A stretch of DNA of 64,000 bases from Nonomuraea turcica (GTDB taxonomy: Bacteria > Actinomycetota > Actinomycetes > Streptosporangiales > Streptosporangiaceae). Numbering within the stretch: the stretch's first letter is position 1; every line of letters begins with the position of its first letter. Made by a program: the position numbers and the translations under genes. The notes under the pieces are model-generated. The model did no database searches. It worked only from the letters and a program-made list of their open reading frames with translations, and was not told the origin of the DNA. Where the stretch lies: assembly GCF_030718205.1 (NCBI RefSeq), contig NZ_JAUZQF010000033.1, positions 1-64,000 of the forward strand. The letters run 5' to 3'. Shown here in pieces: positions 43,409 through 51,830 of this stretch.

Positions 43409-43756
43409 TCAGATGAGTACGGAGAAGCGGCGGTCCAAATGAGTGATTTTCAGGAGTCGGGAGACACGTTCGGGGACGCGGGAGAGGTGCAGTTGCCCGC
43501 CGATGTCCCGGGCCCTGTCGTCGGCCCGGATGAGGGCGGTGAGGCCGGACGCGTCCATGAAGGACACGTTGCCCAGGTCGACCTCGGCGGCCGTACCCGG
43601 TTCTGCCATCGTGCCGACGAGCAGCTCTGCCAACGTCGGTGCCGTCGTGATGTCGATCTCTCCTGAGACCGCGATCTGCGCTGTGCCGTTTTCCACCTCC
43701 GCGGAAAGCCCGAAGGGATGTCCACGCGGGCCCCGCGGGGCAAGCTTCCTGTCCAT
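43409..43756 (-). CDS. STAS-domain anti-sigma factor antagonist (second copy)
   Basis: 115 residues from ATG 43756, chosen because GGAGGGGGAAG directly precedes it (ATG 43801 is a weaker option). STAS pattern: TAQIAVSGEIDITTAPTLAELLVG, then AEVDLGNVSFMDASGLTALIRADDRA with Ser next to Asp at the phosphorylation site. It may link DosR signalling to a stress sigma factor. A DosR-type box lies 87 bp upstream. It is not closely related to the copy at 28002-28370. Confidence 0.87.
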   Translation of the reverse strand: MDRKLAPRGPRGHPFGLSAEVENGTAQIAVSGEIDITTAPTLAELLVGTMAEPGTAAEVDLGNVSFMDASGLTALIRADDRARDIGGQLHLSRVPERVSRLLKITHLDRRFSVLI

Positions 43757-43842
43757 CTTCCCCCTCCAACTGAGTCTCGCCGAAGAGCCCAGGCCCTTCA
43801 CCGAATCACTTCATCCTGTTAGAGACGTCGATGGTCGCGCCA

Positions 43843-43856
43843 GGGCCGAAGGTCCC
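43843..43856. promoter_or_regulatory. DosR-type box upstream of the STAS gene
   Basis: GGGCCGAAGGTCCC, identical in core to the box at 41094-41107 and 87 bp before the minus-strand STAS start. Confidence 0.7.
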
Positions 43857-44052
43857 ACCTCTTCACGTCCAACGTCACACGGAGTGATAGTTGACCGGGA
43901 CGGATCACACCATCTCATCGATCATGGACTCAGCCATCTCGGCAGATTAGCCCTTGGCGTGTCACGCTCTGGCCTGCCAAAGGTCCGAGAGCGCGGGCCG
44001 CAAGCCCCTCCCTGCCCGCCGACTCCGACCGCAGCGTGTCGCGGATGCGCTG

Positions 44053-44088
44053 GGGCCGAACTTCTCCGGCAGCCTGGACCGAAGTCCC
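44053..44088. promoter_or_regulatory. Orphan tandem DosR-type boxes
   Basis: TGGACCGAAGTCCC at 44075-44088 and the weak GGGCCGAACTTCTC at 44053-44066 are 22 bp apart. They lie in a 290-bp gap behind the DUF1876 gene. The nearest start they could serve is the STAS gene more than 300 bp away, so their target is unclear. I see no gene in 43857-44149. Confidence 0.5.
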
Positions 44089-44149
44089 CTGGCCGCGGCG
44101 ACATGGGCCTCCAACGGGACATTTGGGTAGAAGGTATCGGCGTCGTCCA

Positions 44150-44410
44150 TCACGATTCGGCCGGGATGGCGACAGATTCCGCGAGATCCTGCTTGGTGAT
44201 GGCCGCCACCTTGCCAGCCAGGTCGGCCAGTGCGCGAGAGGCGGCCAGCTCATCGCCGATGTCGGGCACCCAGGCATCGGCCGGGTTGCGGCGCCTGCGC
44301 CCTATACCGTCCACACGCCCGCCGCCCTTGGTGATCAGGACAGCACGTGCCGATGTCTCATCCCCTTCATCGGCGAGATAGATCTGCACAGTCCACTGCT
44401 TGTTCGCCAC
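44150..44410 (-). CDS. DUF1876 (Rv1738-like) small protein
   Basis: 86 residues from GTG 44410, chosen because AGGAGG stands 8 nt upstream (ATG 44455 is also in frame). The sequence ANKQWTVQIYLADEGDETSARAVL ... GIGRRRRNPADAWVPDIGDELAASRALADLAGKV matches the DUF1876 pattern of Rv1738, one of the most strongly hypoxia-induced DosR genes. Its fold resembles ribosome hibernation-promoting factors, and a role in dormancy translation is proposed. Two DosR-type boxes lie 67 and 89 bp upstream. Confidence 0.88.
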   Translation of the reverse strand: MANKQWTVQIYLADEGDETSARAVLITKGGGRVDGIGRRRRNPADAWVPDIGDELAASRALADLAGKVAAITKQDLAESVAIPAES

Positions 44411-44476
44411 CGTAGGAACCTCCTGCGCAACCCTTGGATCTTGTCCAGTCTTCACCTGGCGCTCGCATGCCCGCCA

Positions 44477-44512
44477 GGGGCGAACGCCCGGTTCCGTGGG
44501 GACGAAAGACCC
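44477..44512. promoter_or_regulatory. Tandem DosR-type boxes upstream of the DUF1876 gene
   Basis: GGGGCGAACGCCCG at 44477-44490 and GGGACGAAAGACCC at 44499-44512, 22 bp apart. Confidence 0.75.
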
Positions 44513-44746
44513 TTAGCTCAGGCCCATCGGCCCGCTGGGTCGGGGTGGATGCCGCAATCGGTATTCATGTTGTGATGAATTCGGCGGTGTCCGTACGTTG
44601 TCTAGGGGGCTCCTTCATGATCGCCCGCAGGCTTCGTGAGGAATTCGATCATGAGCCCCCGTCGCACGGTTCTCGGCGGGGACTCTCCGGTCTCCGGGGG
44701 ACCCGTTGGCACGTCACATGCCGTGCCGCCCAGAGACGGCCCTAGG

Positions 44747-44989
44747 CTAGACCCACCGGCCAGTCAGCCAGTGCCACGCATCCTTCGCCCTACGCGAAAC
44801 CCCTCGTGCCGTCTCCTCTTGCCGGATCATCCGGAAGCCCTCCCACGTCGTCCGGCGAACCGCCCACTGACCGGCCTCGGTGATCAGCTCCAGCTCGATT
44901 CCCTCGTGAACGGTGACGTGATCGCGTACCCGGGTGTGAGCGCCACGCCCCTGGTAAGGCGACCAAACGAGCTTGGTCACACCGAGCAT
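44747..44989 (-). CDS. Hypothetical protein, 80 residues
   Basis: An alkaline small protein (MLGVTKLVWSPYQGRGAH ... WEGFRMIRQEETARGVSRRAKDAWHWLTGRWV) with no recognised domain, signal or membrane segment. It starts 4 bp after the stop of the gene at 44993-45376 and so forms a two-gene unit with it. That unit is divergent from an XRE regulator and has no DosR-type box. These genes look like an insert in the dormancy island. Confidence 0.6.
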   Translation of the reverse strand: MLGVTKLVWSPYQGRGAHTRVRDHVTVHEGIELELITEAGQWAVRRTTWEGFRMIRQEETARGVSRRAKDAWHWLTGRWV

Positions 44990-44992
44990 GGG

Positions 44993-45376
44993 TCAGGACT
45001 CGATCGGCGTGTGCCTGAGCGGGTTCGGGTATTTGGTGGGTCCGTCAATCCGGCCCAGGTTGCGAGACCACCGGGGGCACGTCTTGAGCGCCACATCGAA
45101 CGCGACCACTTCTCCCCAACCTTGATCGGCAAGCGCCTCGATCAGCCATGTCCAGGCGAACATGAGATCCGTCGTCAGGATCGCTCCGGAGACCTCCGCG
45201 GGCTTCACCGGGTTGACGTGGGCCTGCACGAGATACACGGTCGTCGTGCCCTTTGGTACGTGAAGGATCATGCCGCTGATCTCGACGGCCACCTTGTCAG
45301 CGGGAGGCACTTGCTGGCGTACGGCGTTGCTCACAGCCTCAGCATCTTCTGTGACTACAGGACAGCGCACCGTCAC
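44993..45376 (-). CDS. Hypothetical protein, 127 residues
   Basis: It reads as an alpha/beta protein (MTVRCPVVTEDAEAVSNAVRQQ ... KVAVEISGMILHVPKGTTTVYLVQAHVNPVKPAEVSG ... MFAWTWLIEALADQGWGEVVAFDVAL) without a family I know. It is the first gene of a two-gene unit with 44747-44989. It is divergent from the XRE/DUF5919 regulator at 45445, with about 70 bp between, which makes it a candidate target of that regulator. Confidence 0.6.
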   Translation of the reverse strand: MTVRCPVVTEDAEAVSNAVRQQVPPADKVAVEISGMILHVPKGTTTVYLVQAHVNPVKPAEVSGAILTTDLMFAWTWLIEALADQGWGEVVAFDVALKTCPRWSRNLGRIDGPTKYPNPLRHTPIES

Positions 45377-45444
45377 CCCTGGACACCTAACGACATCTTG
45401 CAGTCAACTGGATGCGCTCGGATGTCCTAAGGCAGGATGCCGCC

Positions 45445-46185
45445 ATGGTGAACGAACGCCTACGCCGGGCTATGCTCCGCGCCGGGCTCGACCCCCGTCA
45501 ACTCGCGGACCGAGGTGAGGTCAGCGTGAAGTCCGTCGAGCGCTGGCTGCACGGGACGGTCGTCCCTTACCCCAAGACCCGGTACCGGGTCGCCGCCATC
45601 CTCGATGAAGACGAGTCGTACCTGTGGCCGGACGCCATCGACAAGGCGTCACTCATGGGTGCCGAGGTGGTCGCTTCCTACCCGCGCCGCAATGACGTGC
45701 CGCGCCATCTGTGGACGGAGACGCTGCGCAACGCCGAGCGCAACATCGACCTCCTGGCGTTCGCCGGCCTGTTCCTGACGGAGGAACACCCTGACTGGCT
45801 CCCCACGCTGGCCGGCAAGGCGAAAGAGGGTGCACGGGTGCGCCTGCTGCTCGGCGATCCACAGGGGGAACAGCTCGCCTCGCGTGACGCAGAGCATCAG
45901 ATCGGCGGGGGCGTGGCGGGACGTGTGGCGGCGGTGGTTGGCTACTACCGGAAGCACATGCCGCCCAGCGTGCAGATCCGCTTGCACGACACACCGCTGT
46001 ACAACTCGATCTACCGCTTCGACGATGAGATGTTGGTGAACGTCCACGTGTACGGGCTGCTTGCCGCGTACACGCCCACGATCCATCTGCGCAGGATGGA
46101 CGGGGCGTGGTTCAACACCTACGTGGAATCGTTCGAGCGGGTATGGGCGTCGGCACGGCCGTGGGATCGCGGGGTCGTCGCGTGA
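45445..46185 (+). CDS. XRE-family regulator with DUF5919-like C-terminal domain
   Basis: 246 residues from ATG 45445. The N-terminal HTH (about 5-60: RLRRAMLRAGLDPRQLADRGEVSVKSVERWLHGTVVPYPKTRYRVA) is followed by a PLD-like or nucleotide-binding-like domain (LWTETLRNAERNIDLLAFAGLFLTEEHPDWL ... RVRLLLGDPQG). In actinobacteria such genes are usually followed by a NUDIX gene, as here with a 4-bp overlap. The pair probably recognises and hydrolyses a nucleotide metabolite. It has no DosR-type box and may be mobile cargo. Confidence 0.8.
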   Translation: MVNERLRRAMLRAGLDPRQLADRGEVSVKSVERWLHGTVVPYPKTRYRVAAILDEDESYLWPDAIDKASLMGAEVVASYPRRNDVPRHLWTETLRNAERNIDLLAFAGLFLTEEHPDWLPTLAGKAKEGARVRLLLGDPQGEQLASRDAEHQIGGGVAGRVAAVVGYYRKHMPPSVQIRLHDTPLYNSIYRFDDEMLVNVHVYGLLAAYTPTIHLRRMDGAWFNTYVESFERVWASARPWDRGVVA

Positions 46186-46676
46186 CGAAGAAGACGAAGC
46201 GCGTCGATTACTGGCGTGACCCGGACGCGCCGAAACCGACCAGTCGTAAGGCGTCGGCGAGTGTGTTCGTCCGTGACGACGGGGGCCGTCTACTGATGCT
46301 GCGTCGTACGGACAACGACCTGTGGACGATCCCCACCGGGGGTGTGAAGCGAGGTGAGACGGTTGCTCAGGCGGCGGCACGGGAGTGCCGTGAGGAGACC
46401 GGCCTCGACGTCGAGGTGACGGGCCTGGTGGGTGTGTTCTCCACCCCTGACCATGTGATCGTCTACATGCACGGTGACAAGGTCGACGAGGTGCGGCAGC
46501 CGATCAACATCTGCTTGCGCGCCCGGGTCGTCGGCGGGATCATGCAGCCCGAGCCCACTGAAGCACGCGAGGTGCGGTGGGTCGATCCTGAAGCTCTCCA
46601 GGACTACCCCATCCACCCCGCCATTCGGCTGCGTATCGATCACGGCCTCAAAGGGCTGGACCCGTACATCGGCTAA
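46182..46676 (+). CDS. NUDIX hydrolase
   Basis: 164 residues from GTG 46182, which overlaps the preceding stop. The NUDIX box is complete: GGVKRGETVAQAAARECREETGLDVEV, with the REETG Mg-binding glutamates (around residues 50-72). It hydrolyses a nucleoside diphosphate linked to some group X. The substrate cannot be read from sequence. The N-terminal KKTKRVDYWRDPDAPKPTSRKASASVFV is typical of the subgroup paired with XRE/DUF5919 regulators. Confidence 0.9.
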   Translation: MTKKTKRVDYWRDPDAPKPTSRKASASVFVRDDGGRLLMLRRTDNDLWTIPTGGVKRGETVAQAAARECREETGLDVEVTGLVGVFSTPDHVIVYMHGDKVDEVRQPINICLRARVVGGIMQPEPTEAREVRWVDPEALQDYPIHPAIRLRIDHGLKGLDPYIG

Positions 46677-46834
46677 AGACCCCCGGTGCCCCCTGGTTCC
46701 GGGGCATGTCTCAGGGAGCGTCGGATTCCATCGGAGCAGGCGCTGGAGCGTGCGCTTGCTGCCGTGCACCCACCCGAGCTGAACGTGTCCTGGCGCTTCC
46801 AGAAACCCCGGATGGAGCCGGGCTGAGCCGTTGC

Positions 46835-47440
46835 TCACGGCTGTCTGGGGCGGCGCCGCTGCTCGCCGGCCCGCACCCACGCGGCGTCCCACTCGCCGTA
46901 CCGGACCCGATCCAGCCGCCGGCGGAAGACCAAGAACGCCGTCAGCACCAGCAACCCCGTCCCGAGCACGACCAGGAGCCCCATCACCATTCCCCGCATG
47001 GCGAGCACCGCACTGTCAGCGGGCGGTGAGGCGGGTGCACCAGCGGCATCGATCCACACCGGGACCACAGAGCCCGCCTTGGCCAACGAGGGTGCCGGCA
47101 CGAAGCCGCATCGCGCCGCGCCCTCAGCGGTCGTCCAGCGGGCCATCGTCTCCGGTTGCGCGGCGGGGACCTCGGAGAACGACACGCGGGCGGGCGGAGC
47201 ATCCTGCGTCAACGTGGCCATGACCTGTCGTCGAACACCGGTCCCCGCGCTCTGATCCTGCACCGCCCCCTCGTACACCGCCCGCCCGGCGACCACGGCC
47301 GGCCACAGGCTGACCAGCACCAGGACCAGAGCCGCCAGCACGAAAACGGACTCCAGCCGATCGGAATGGCGGCGCAAGGGATTGTCGTCGTGCCGGTACA
47401 GGCGCACACGCAGCATTACCGGATGAATCGAGCTCTTCAT
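46835..47440 (-). CDS. Rv1733c-family membrane protein
   Basis: 201 residues with two membrane spans (about 33-53 and 146-170) and an external domain between them (VSFSEVPAAQPETMARWTTAEGAARCGFVPAPSLAKAGSVVPVWIDAAGAPASPP). The N-terminal RLYRHDDNPLRRHSDRLESV and the C-terminal VFRRRLDRVRYGEWDAAW are the hallmarks of the family of Rv1733c, a DosR-regulon antigen of unknown biochemical function. It shares a divergent promoter with DUF1918, containing two DosR-type boxes. Confidence 0.88.
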   Translation of the reverse strand: MKSSIHPVMLRVRLYRHDDNPLRRHSDRLESVFVLAALVLVLVSLWPAVVAGRAVYEGAVQDQSAGTGVRRQVMATLTQDAPPARVSFSEVPAAQPETMARWTTAEGAARCGFVPAPSLAKAGSVVPVWIDAAGAPASPPADSAVLAMRGMVMGLLVVLGTGLLVLTAFLVFRRRLDRVRYGEWDAAWVRAGEQRRRPRQP

Positions 47441-47489
47441 GGGACAACCTCCTTCAGGTCACTGTGAGAGAAGCCGCCCGGGAACGGCA

Positions 47490-47525
47490 GAGCCGAACGG
47501 CGGCTACGTGAGGGCCGAAGGTCCT
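47490..47525. promoter_or_regulatory. Tandem DosR-type boxes, Rv1733c-like/DUF1918 divergent promoter
   Basis: GGGCCGAAGGTCCT at 47512-47525 and the weaker GAGCCGAACGGCGG at 47490-47503, 22 bp apart. They lie 50 bp from the minus start and 93 bp from the plus start. Confidence 0.65.
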
Positions 47526-47617
47526 CCGCCGTGGAGACCTCCGGCCCTGCCCCGCCAGGGCGGAGGCTTGGAGGGTGAAAGGGAAGGACAGGCAAACGCG
47601 CTTCTGAGGAGACGGCG

Positions 47618-47809
47618 ATGAAGGCGACAGTGGGTGATCGGCTGGTCGTGGAGGGTACTCGCGGCGAGAGCACCCGCCGCGAAGGTTTCATCGTGGAGGT
47701 GAGCCACGCGGACGGATCGCCGCCCTACCTGGTGCGCTGGCTGGACGACGGACACGAGAGCCTCATCTTCCCCGGGCCCGATGCGCGGATCGTCCAATCC
47801 GCCCGGTAA
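47618..47809 (+). CDS. DUF1918 small protein
   Basis: 63 residues, start ATG 47618 with GAGGAGA upstream. The whole protein is the DUF1918 domain: MKATVGDRLVVEG, REGFIVEVSHADGSPPYLVRWLDDGHESLIFPGPDA. It is an SH3-like small barrel with unknown role, often encoded beside CBS, nitroreductase and USP genes in dormancy loci. Divergent from the Rv1733c-like gene. The 600 bp after it hold a nitroreductase relic and more DosR-type boxes. Confidence 0.9.
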   Translation: MKATVGDRLVVEGTRGESTRREGFIVEVSHADGSPPYLVRWLDDGHESLIFPGPDARIVQSAR

Positions 47810-47829
47810 GCAGAACGGCGCAGGCGTGA

Positions 47830-48140
47830 GGTCGTGATCGACCGCGAGGGCGGAAGCCGAAGCCGTCCCGCCCACACGCTGCAGGGGCCTGCCCGGCGCG
47901 CAGCCAGTCAAGCGGCTCGTCTGCGGCGGTGGTGAGCACCGCCAGGTGAGGACGCGCCTCAAAGCGCGCGCTGCCGGCACGGCGGCCGAAGTCGCGGACC
48001 GGATCCACGTCGCCCATGGCCAGCGGCCCTTGGACATGAGCGGGCACTCCGTGGCCTGTGCTCCAAGCCGCCAACTCGGCCAGGTACTCCGGATTGATGG
48101 CCAGTTCGTCCTCGGCGATGGCGGTGTAGGGCCTCAGTCT
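47830..48140 (-). pseudogene. Broken Acg-type nitroreductase fragment
   Basis: The minus strand encodes YTAIAEDELAINPEYLAELA, then WSTGHGVPAHVQGPL, VRDFGRRAGSARFE and PHLAVLTTAADEPLDWLRAGQ. This is the C-terminal third of the Acg family and matches VRDFG../DWLVAGQ of the intact copies. After RAGQ the match shifts to another frame (GRPLQRVGGTASASALAV against ALQRVLLTATAHGVSAS), so there is a frameshift near 47910. The APSVHNTQPW half is missing. It is not expected to be functional. Confidence 0.7.
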
Positions 48141-48164
48141 TTCCCGCGAGAGCGGGTGCTGCCA

Positions 48165-48178
48165 GGGACGGAGGTCCT
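48165..48178. promoter_or_regulatory. DosR-type box next to the nitroreductase relic
   Basis: GGGACGGAGGTCCT. It probably served the lost gene whose 3' part remains at 47830-48140. The doxX start is 230 bp away on the other side. Confidence 0.6.
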
Positions 48179-48297
48179 GCCGAAGATCCCTCGCCCCGCT
48201 AACTGGTGCCCGCCGGGGCGGTTTGACGGTATCGCGGCGGCGAGGAGTGCCGAGGGAGGGTGGCGCTCAGGCGTTGGTCATGTCGCGGCGACGTGAT

Positions 48298-48333
48298 GGG
48301 ACCAAGGTCCTGGCGCTGCGGGTCGTACGGCAC
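48298..48333. promoter_or_regulatory. Tandem DosR-type boxes upstream of doxX-like gene
   Basis: GGGACCAAGGTCCT at 48298-48311 and GGGTCGTACGGCAC at 48320-48333, 22 bp apart. They lie 74-109 bp before the start. Confidence 0.75.
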
Positions 48334-48406
48334 TGCCCCGGCAAGGGCGCAGACGGTGTGCTTGAGGCGTAACAGAGACGACCAATCAGCGATGAAAGGG
48401 GCCATC

Positions 48407-48934
48407 ATGGCCGCCACCATCAACAGGCCCGTCACCCCGACCAGCACGGGCACGCAGGCACGCCGCCCCGTCGACTACATCTGGGCCATGGCCCGGATCT
48501 CGATCGGCTGGGTGTTCCTGTGGGCGTTCCTGGACAAGACCTTCGGCTGGGGCTTCGCCACCCCGGTCAACCGCGCCTGGATCGAGGGCGGCAGCCCCAC
48601 CACCGGCTTCCTCAAGGGCACCGGCGAGAACGCGCTCGGCGGCTTCTTCTCGAGCCTGGCCGGACAGGCATGGGTGGACTGGTTGTTCATGGCCGGCCTG
48701 CTCGGCATCGGCCTGGCACTCGTCCTGGGCGTCGGCACCCGGATCGCCGCCGCCACCGGCGGCTTACTGCTGGTCTTCATGTGGGCGGCCGAGCTGCCCC
48801 TGGCCAACAACCCGTTCATGGACGACCACATCATCTACGCGATCGTGCTCATCGGCCTGGCCCTGGCCAACGCCGGCATCACGCTCGGCCTGGGCAGGCT
48901 GCCGATCGTGCAGCAGAACGCCTGGCTCAAGTAG
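48407..48934 (+). CDS. DoxX-family membrane protein
   Basis: 175 residues from ATG 48407 (AAAGGGG upstream; ATG 48392 also in frame). There are four membrane spans (about 26-44, 86-105, 112-130 and 137-156). The family block RISIGWVFLWAFLDKTFGWGFATP and the extracellular loop ENALGGFFSSLAGQAWVDWLFMAG are present. DoxX proteins act with quinone or thiol redox partners at the membrane, and the exact role is open. A strong hairpin follows. Two DosR-type boxes precede it. Confidence 0.9.
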   Translation: MAATINRPVTPTSTGTQARRPVDYIWAMARISIGWVFLWAFLDKTFGWGFATPVNRAWIEGGSPTTGFLKGTGENALGGFFSSLAGQAWVDWLFMAGLLGIGLALVLGVGTRIAAATGGLLLVFMWAAELPLANNPFMDDHIIYAIVLIGLALANAGITLGLGRLPIVQQNAWLK

Positions 48935-48948
48935 TGCGCAAGACCACA

Positions 48949-48977
48949 CGCCCACCCCGATGCCCCAGGGGTGGGCG
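48949..48977 (+). terminator. Hairpin terminator after the doxX-like gene
   Basis: CGCCCACCCC-N9-GGGGTGGGCG, a perfect 10-bp stem starting 15 bp after the stop codon. No long T-run follows, which is usual in this GC range. Confidence 0.7.
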
Positions 48978-49141
48978 TCGCCTTGCGCGGCTCCTTCTCA
49001 TGTCTTTGCCCGCCGCAGCAGGTCCGCGGTAGACAATTCCGAGCCTTGGCTCGGCTGACCCTAGTGCACCGTAACCGCTGGATGATCCGAGTCCGCCTCC
49101 CCGGTGTGTGGGGTTTGCCGCGTCCGTCGAGAATGGTGAAC

Positions 49142-51220
49142 ATGACACGTGCGGTGTACATCGCGGCAGGCGAAGCCGGAAGCAACAAGGGCACGATCGC
49201 CCTGGGCATGGTGGAGTTGCTGTCGCGGCAGGTGGGGACCGTGGGCGTGTTCCGTCCAGTCGTCAGGGCAGGCCGCGAGGACAACCTGATCAACACCCTC
49301 CGGAGCAGGTTCCAGCTCTCCCTGCCCTACGAGACGTACGCCGGCGTCACCTACGACGAGGTGCACGCCGATGCCGAGCGTGCGGCCGGCGATATCGTGG
49401 CCCGCTACCGTGCGCTCGCGGGGCGGTGTGACGCGGTGGTGGTGGTCGGGACGGACTACACCGACGTGGGCGCGCCTACCGAGTTCGAGTTCAACGCCAG
49501 GCTGGCAGCGGACCTGGGAACACCCGTGCTGAGCGTGGTGAGCGGGAGAGGCAGGACGGTCGCGGAGATCGCCGCCGCGGTCGAGCTGTCGTCCCGGCAA
49601 CTGGTGCACCACCACGCCAGGGAGCTCGCGGTCGTGGTCACCCGGGCGGCTGCCGAGCACATCGCGATCGACCACCCCACGCTGGTGTTCGTGCTGCCCG
49701 AGGCGCCCTCTCTGCGCGCGCCCACCGTCGCCGATCTGCTGGATGCCTGCGACGGCAGGTTCTTCCTCGGCGAGCGCGACGGGCTCGGCCGGGAGGCGAG
49801 CGCGCTGGTGGTGGGCGCGATGTCGTTGCCCAGCATCCTGGACCGCTATACCGAGGGCGCAGCCGTGATCATCCCCTCCGATCGGGCCGCCGCGCTGCTG
49901 CCCGGGCTGATCGCGGCGCATGCCGCGCCGGGCTTCCCCACGCTGTCGGCGGTGATCATGACGGGCGGCACGGATCTGCCCGCCCCGGTGGACCGGCTGC
50001 TGCGCAGCATGGCCATTCCTCTGCCGGTCATCGCCACCGACCACGACACCTTCGACACCGCCACCCGTCTGTCGGCGGTGGAGGGCCAGTTCACACCCGA
50101 AGCCGGTGGGAAGATCGACACGGCACTGCGGTTGTTCGCCGAGCACGTCGACGGCCGGCTGCTACTCGATCGGCTGGCCATCGCCAAGACCGACGTCGTC
50201 ACGCCGCTGATGTTCGAGTACGAGCTGCTGGACCGCGCGCGTACCCAGCGCCGGCACATCGTGCTGCCCGAAGGCGAGGAACCCCGCATCCTGCGCGCGG
50301 CCGACGTCCTGTTGCGCCGTGGCGTGGCCGAGCTCACCCTGCTCGGCGACGAGGAGCGCATCAGGGTGCAGGCCGCCCAGCTCGGCCTGGATCTGGACGA
50401 GGCAAGGGTGCTCAGCCCGTTCGACGCGCAGCTACGCGAGCGGTTCGCCCGCGAGTACGCCAGGGTTCGGGCGCACCGGGGGATGACCGTCGAGCTGGCC
50501 CGCGACACCGTCACGGACGTGTCCTACTTCGGCACGCTGATGGTGCACACCGGCATGGCCGACGGCATGGTCTCGGGCGCGGCGCACACCACCGCGCACA
50601 CGATCAGGCCCGCGTTCGAGATCCTGCGCCTGGGACTGGTCTCCAGCGTGTTCTTCATGTGCCTGGCCGACCGGGTGCTGGTGTACGGCGACTGCGCGGT
50701 CAACCCCGACCCGACCGCCGAACAGCTCGCCGACATCGCCATCTCCTCGGCCCGCACCGCCGCCCTGTTCGGCGTCGACCCCAAGATCGCCATGCTGTCG
50801 TACTCGACGGGCGCCTCGGGCGCCGGCGCCGACGTCGACAAGGTCCGCACCGCAACCCTGCTGGTCCGCAAGCTCCGTCCCGACCTGCCGGCGGAAGGGC
50901 CGATCCAGTACGACGCCGCGGTCGACCCCTCGGTGGCCCGAACCAAGATGCCCGACAGCCAGGTGGCCGGACGCGCCACCGTCTTCGTGGTGCCCGACCT
51001 CAACACCGGCAACAACCTCTACAAGGCCGTTCAGCGCAGCGCCGGTGCCGTCGCGGTGGGACCGGTGCTCCAAGGACTGCGTAAGCCGGTCAACGACCTG
51101 TCGCGCGGTGCGACCGTCGCCGATATCGTCACCACCGTGGCCATCACCGTCGCGCAAGTACGCGACGACGAACCAGACGCCGGCCGCGCGGCCGAGGTGG
51201 AAGCAGCGATACGCCACTGA
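49142..51220 (+). CDS. pta: Phosphate acetyltransferase (long form)
   Basis: 692 residues from ATG 49142. The order is that of long Pta: an N-terminal P-loop dethiobiotin-synthetase-like domain (AGEAGSNKGTIALG at about 8-21), a DRTGG domain (about 210-330), and the catalytic PTA_PTB domain (about 370-690: RTQRRHIVLPEGEEPRILRAADVLLRRGVAEL ... STGASGAGADVDKV ... DLNTGNNLYKAVQRSAGAVAVGP). It converts acetyl-CoA and phosphate to acetyl phosphate. With PFL it would route carbon to acetate and ATP, but no ackA follows here. No clear DosR-type box was found in the 200 bp upstream. Confidence 0.95.
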   Translation: MTRAVYIAAGEAGSNKGTIALGMVELLSRQVGTVGVFRPVVRAGREDNLINTLRSRFQLSLPYETYAGVTYDEVHADAERAAGDIVARYRALAGRCDAVVVVGTDYTDVGAPTEFEFNARLAADLGTPVLSVVSGRGRTVAEIAAAVELSSRQLVHHHARELAVVVTRAAAEHIAIDHPTLVFVLPEAPSLRAPTVADLLDACDGRFFLGERDGLGREASALVVGAMSLPSILDRYTEGAAVIIPSDRAAALLPGLIAAHAAPGFPTLSAVIMTGGTDLPAPVDRLLRSMAIPLPVIATDHDTFDTATRLSAVEGQFTPEAGGKIDTALRLFAEHVDGRLLLDRLAIAKTDVVTPLMFEYELLDRARTQRRHIVLPEGEEPRILRAADVLLRRGVAELTLLGDEERIRVQAAQLGLDLDEARVLSPFDAQLRERFAREYARVRAHRGMTVELARDTVTDVSYFGTLMVHTGMADGMVSGAAHTTAHTIRPAFEILRLGLVSSVFFMCLADRVLVYGDCAVNPDPTAEQLADIAISSARTAALFGVDPKIAMLSYSTGASGAGADVDKVRTATLLVRKLRPDLPAEGPIQYDAAVDPSVARTKMPDSQVAGRATVFVVPDLNTGNNLYKAVQRSAGAVAVGPVLQGLRKPVNDLSRGATVADIVTTVAITVAQVRDDEPDAGRAAEVEAAIRH

Positions 51221-51658
51221 TCAGGTGCTCTGACGGACGCGGCGCAGGAGGCGCGCGATCAACGCCGGCATGGCGAGGACAGTGGCGAGGATGCCGACGG
51301 CCGTGCCGCCGACCAGTATCCACTCGAACGTGCTCGGAATGGCCCTGTTGTTGACCGCGCTCAGATCTTGGATGGCGATGCCTGCCCCCATGACACACAG
51401 CAGGCCTGAGCACAGCATCAGCGGAATCAGCCCGCGGCGGCGGCGAGTGAAGGCCGCGAACACCGCTCCGGGCATCATGATGGCCGCGAAGAAGAATACG
51501 ATGATCAGCGATCCCGCCCAGGAGAAGCTTCCTTCGACTCCGGCCGCCACTGTCGCCAGCCGCATCAGCACCCGGGCCAGCACCCCTCCGACCACTCCCA
51601 CGACGACCGCGCTCGCGAATCCCGCACCTAACCTGACCAGCACTCTTCCCCCACCCAT
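51221..51658 (-). CDS. Hypothetical four-span membrane protein
   Basis: 145 residues from ATG 51658 (GGAG 6-7 nt upstream). The longer open frame to 51790 looks non-coding. Four hydrophobic segments: FASAVVVGVVGGVLARVLM, SLIIVFFFAAIMMPGAVFAAF, LIPLMLCSGLLCVMGAGIAI and WILVGGTAVGILATVLAMPALI. The ending is basic. No family recognised. It is convergent with pta, whose stop is adjacent. Confidence 0.6.
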   Translation of the reverse strand: MGGGRVLVRLGAGFASAVVVGVVGGVLARVLMRLATVAAGVEGSFSWAGSLIIVFFFAAIMMPGAVFAAFTRRRRGLIPLMLCSGLLCVMGAGIAIQDLSAVNNRAIPSTFEWILVGGTAVGILATVLAMPALIARLLRRVRQST

Positions 51659-51830
51659 TACTGTCTCCGTGGCCGCTCTGCCGGACGCCAGGACGAGTTC
51701 CAGTACGCCGACGAGCAGTCCGCAAGAGGTTCTACCGCCTCCGGACTCGCGATGTCGATGGCAACGTTCCACAAAGGGGCCGGCTCTCACAGCAGCCGGT
51801 CGGTCGTCTCCTCACGTGACCTCCTCGCTG

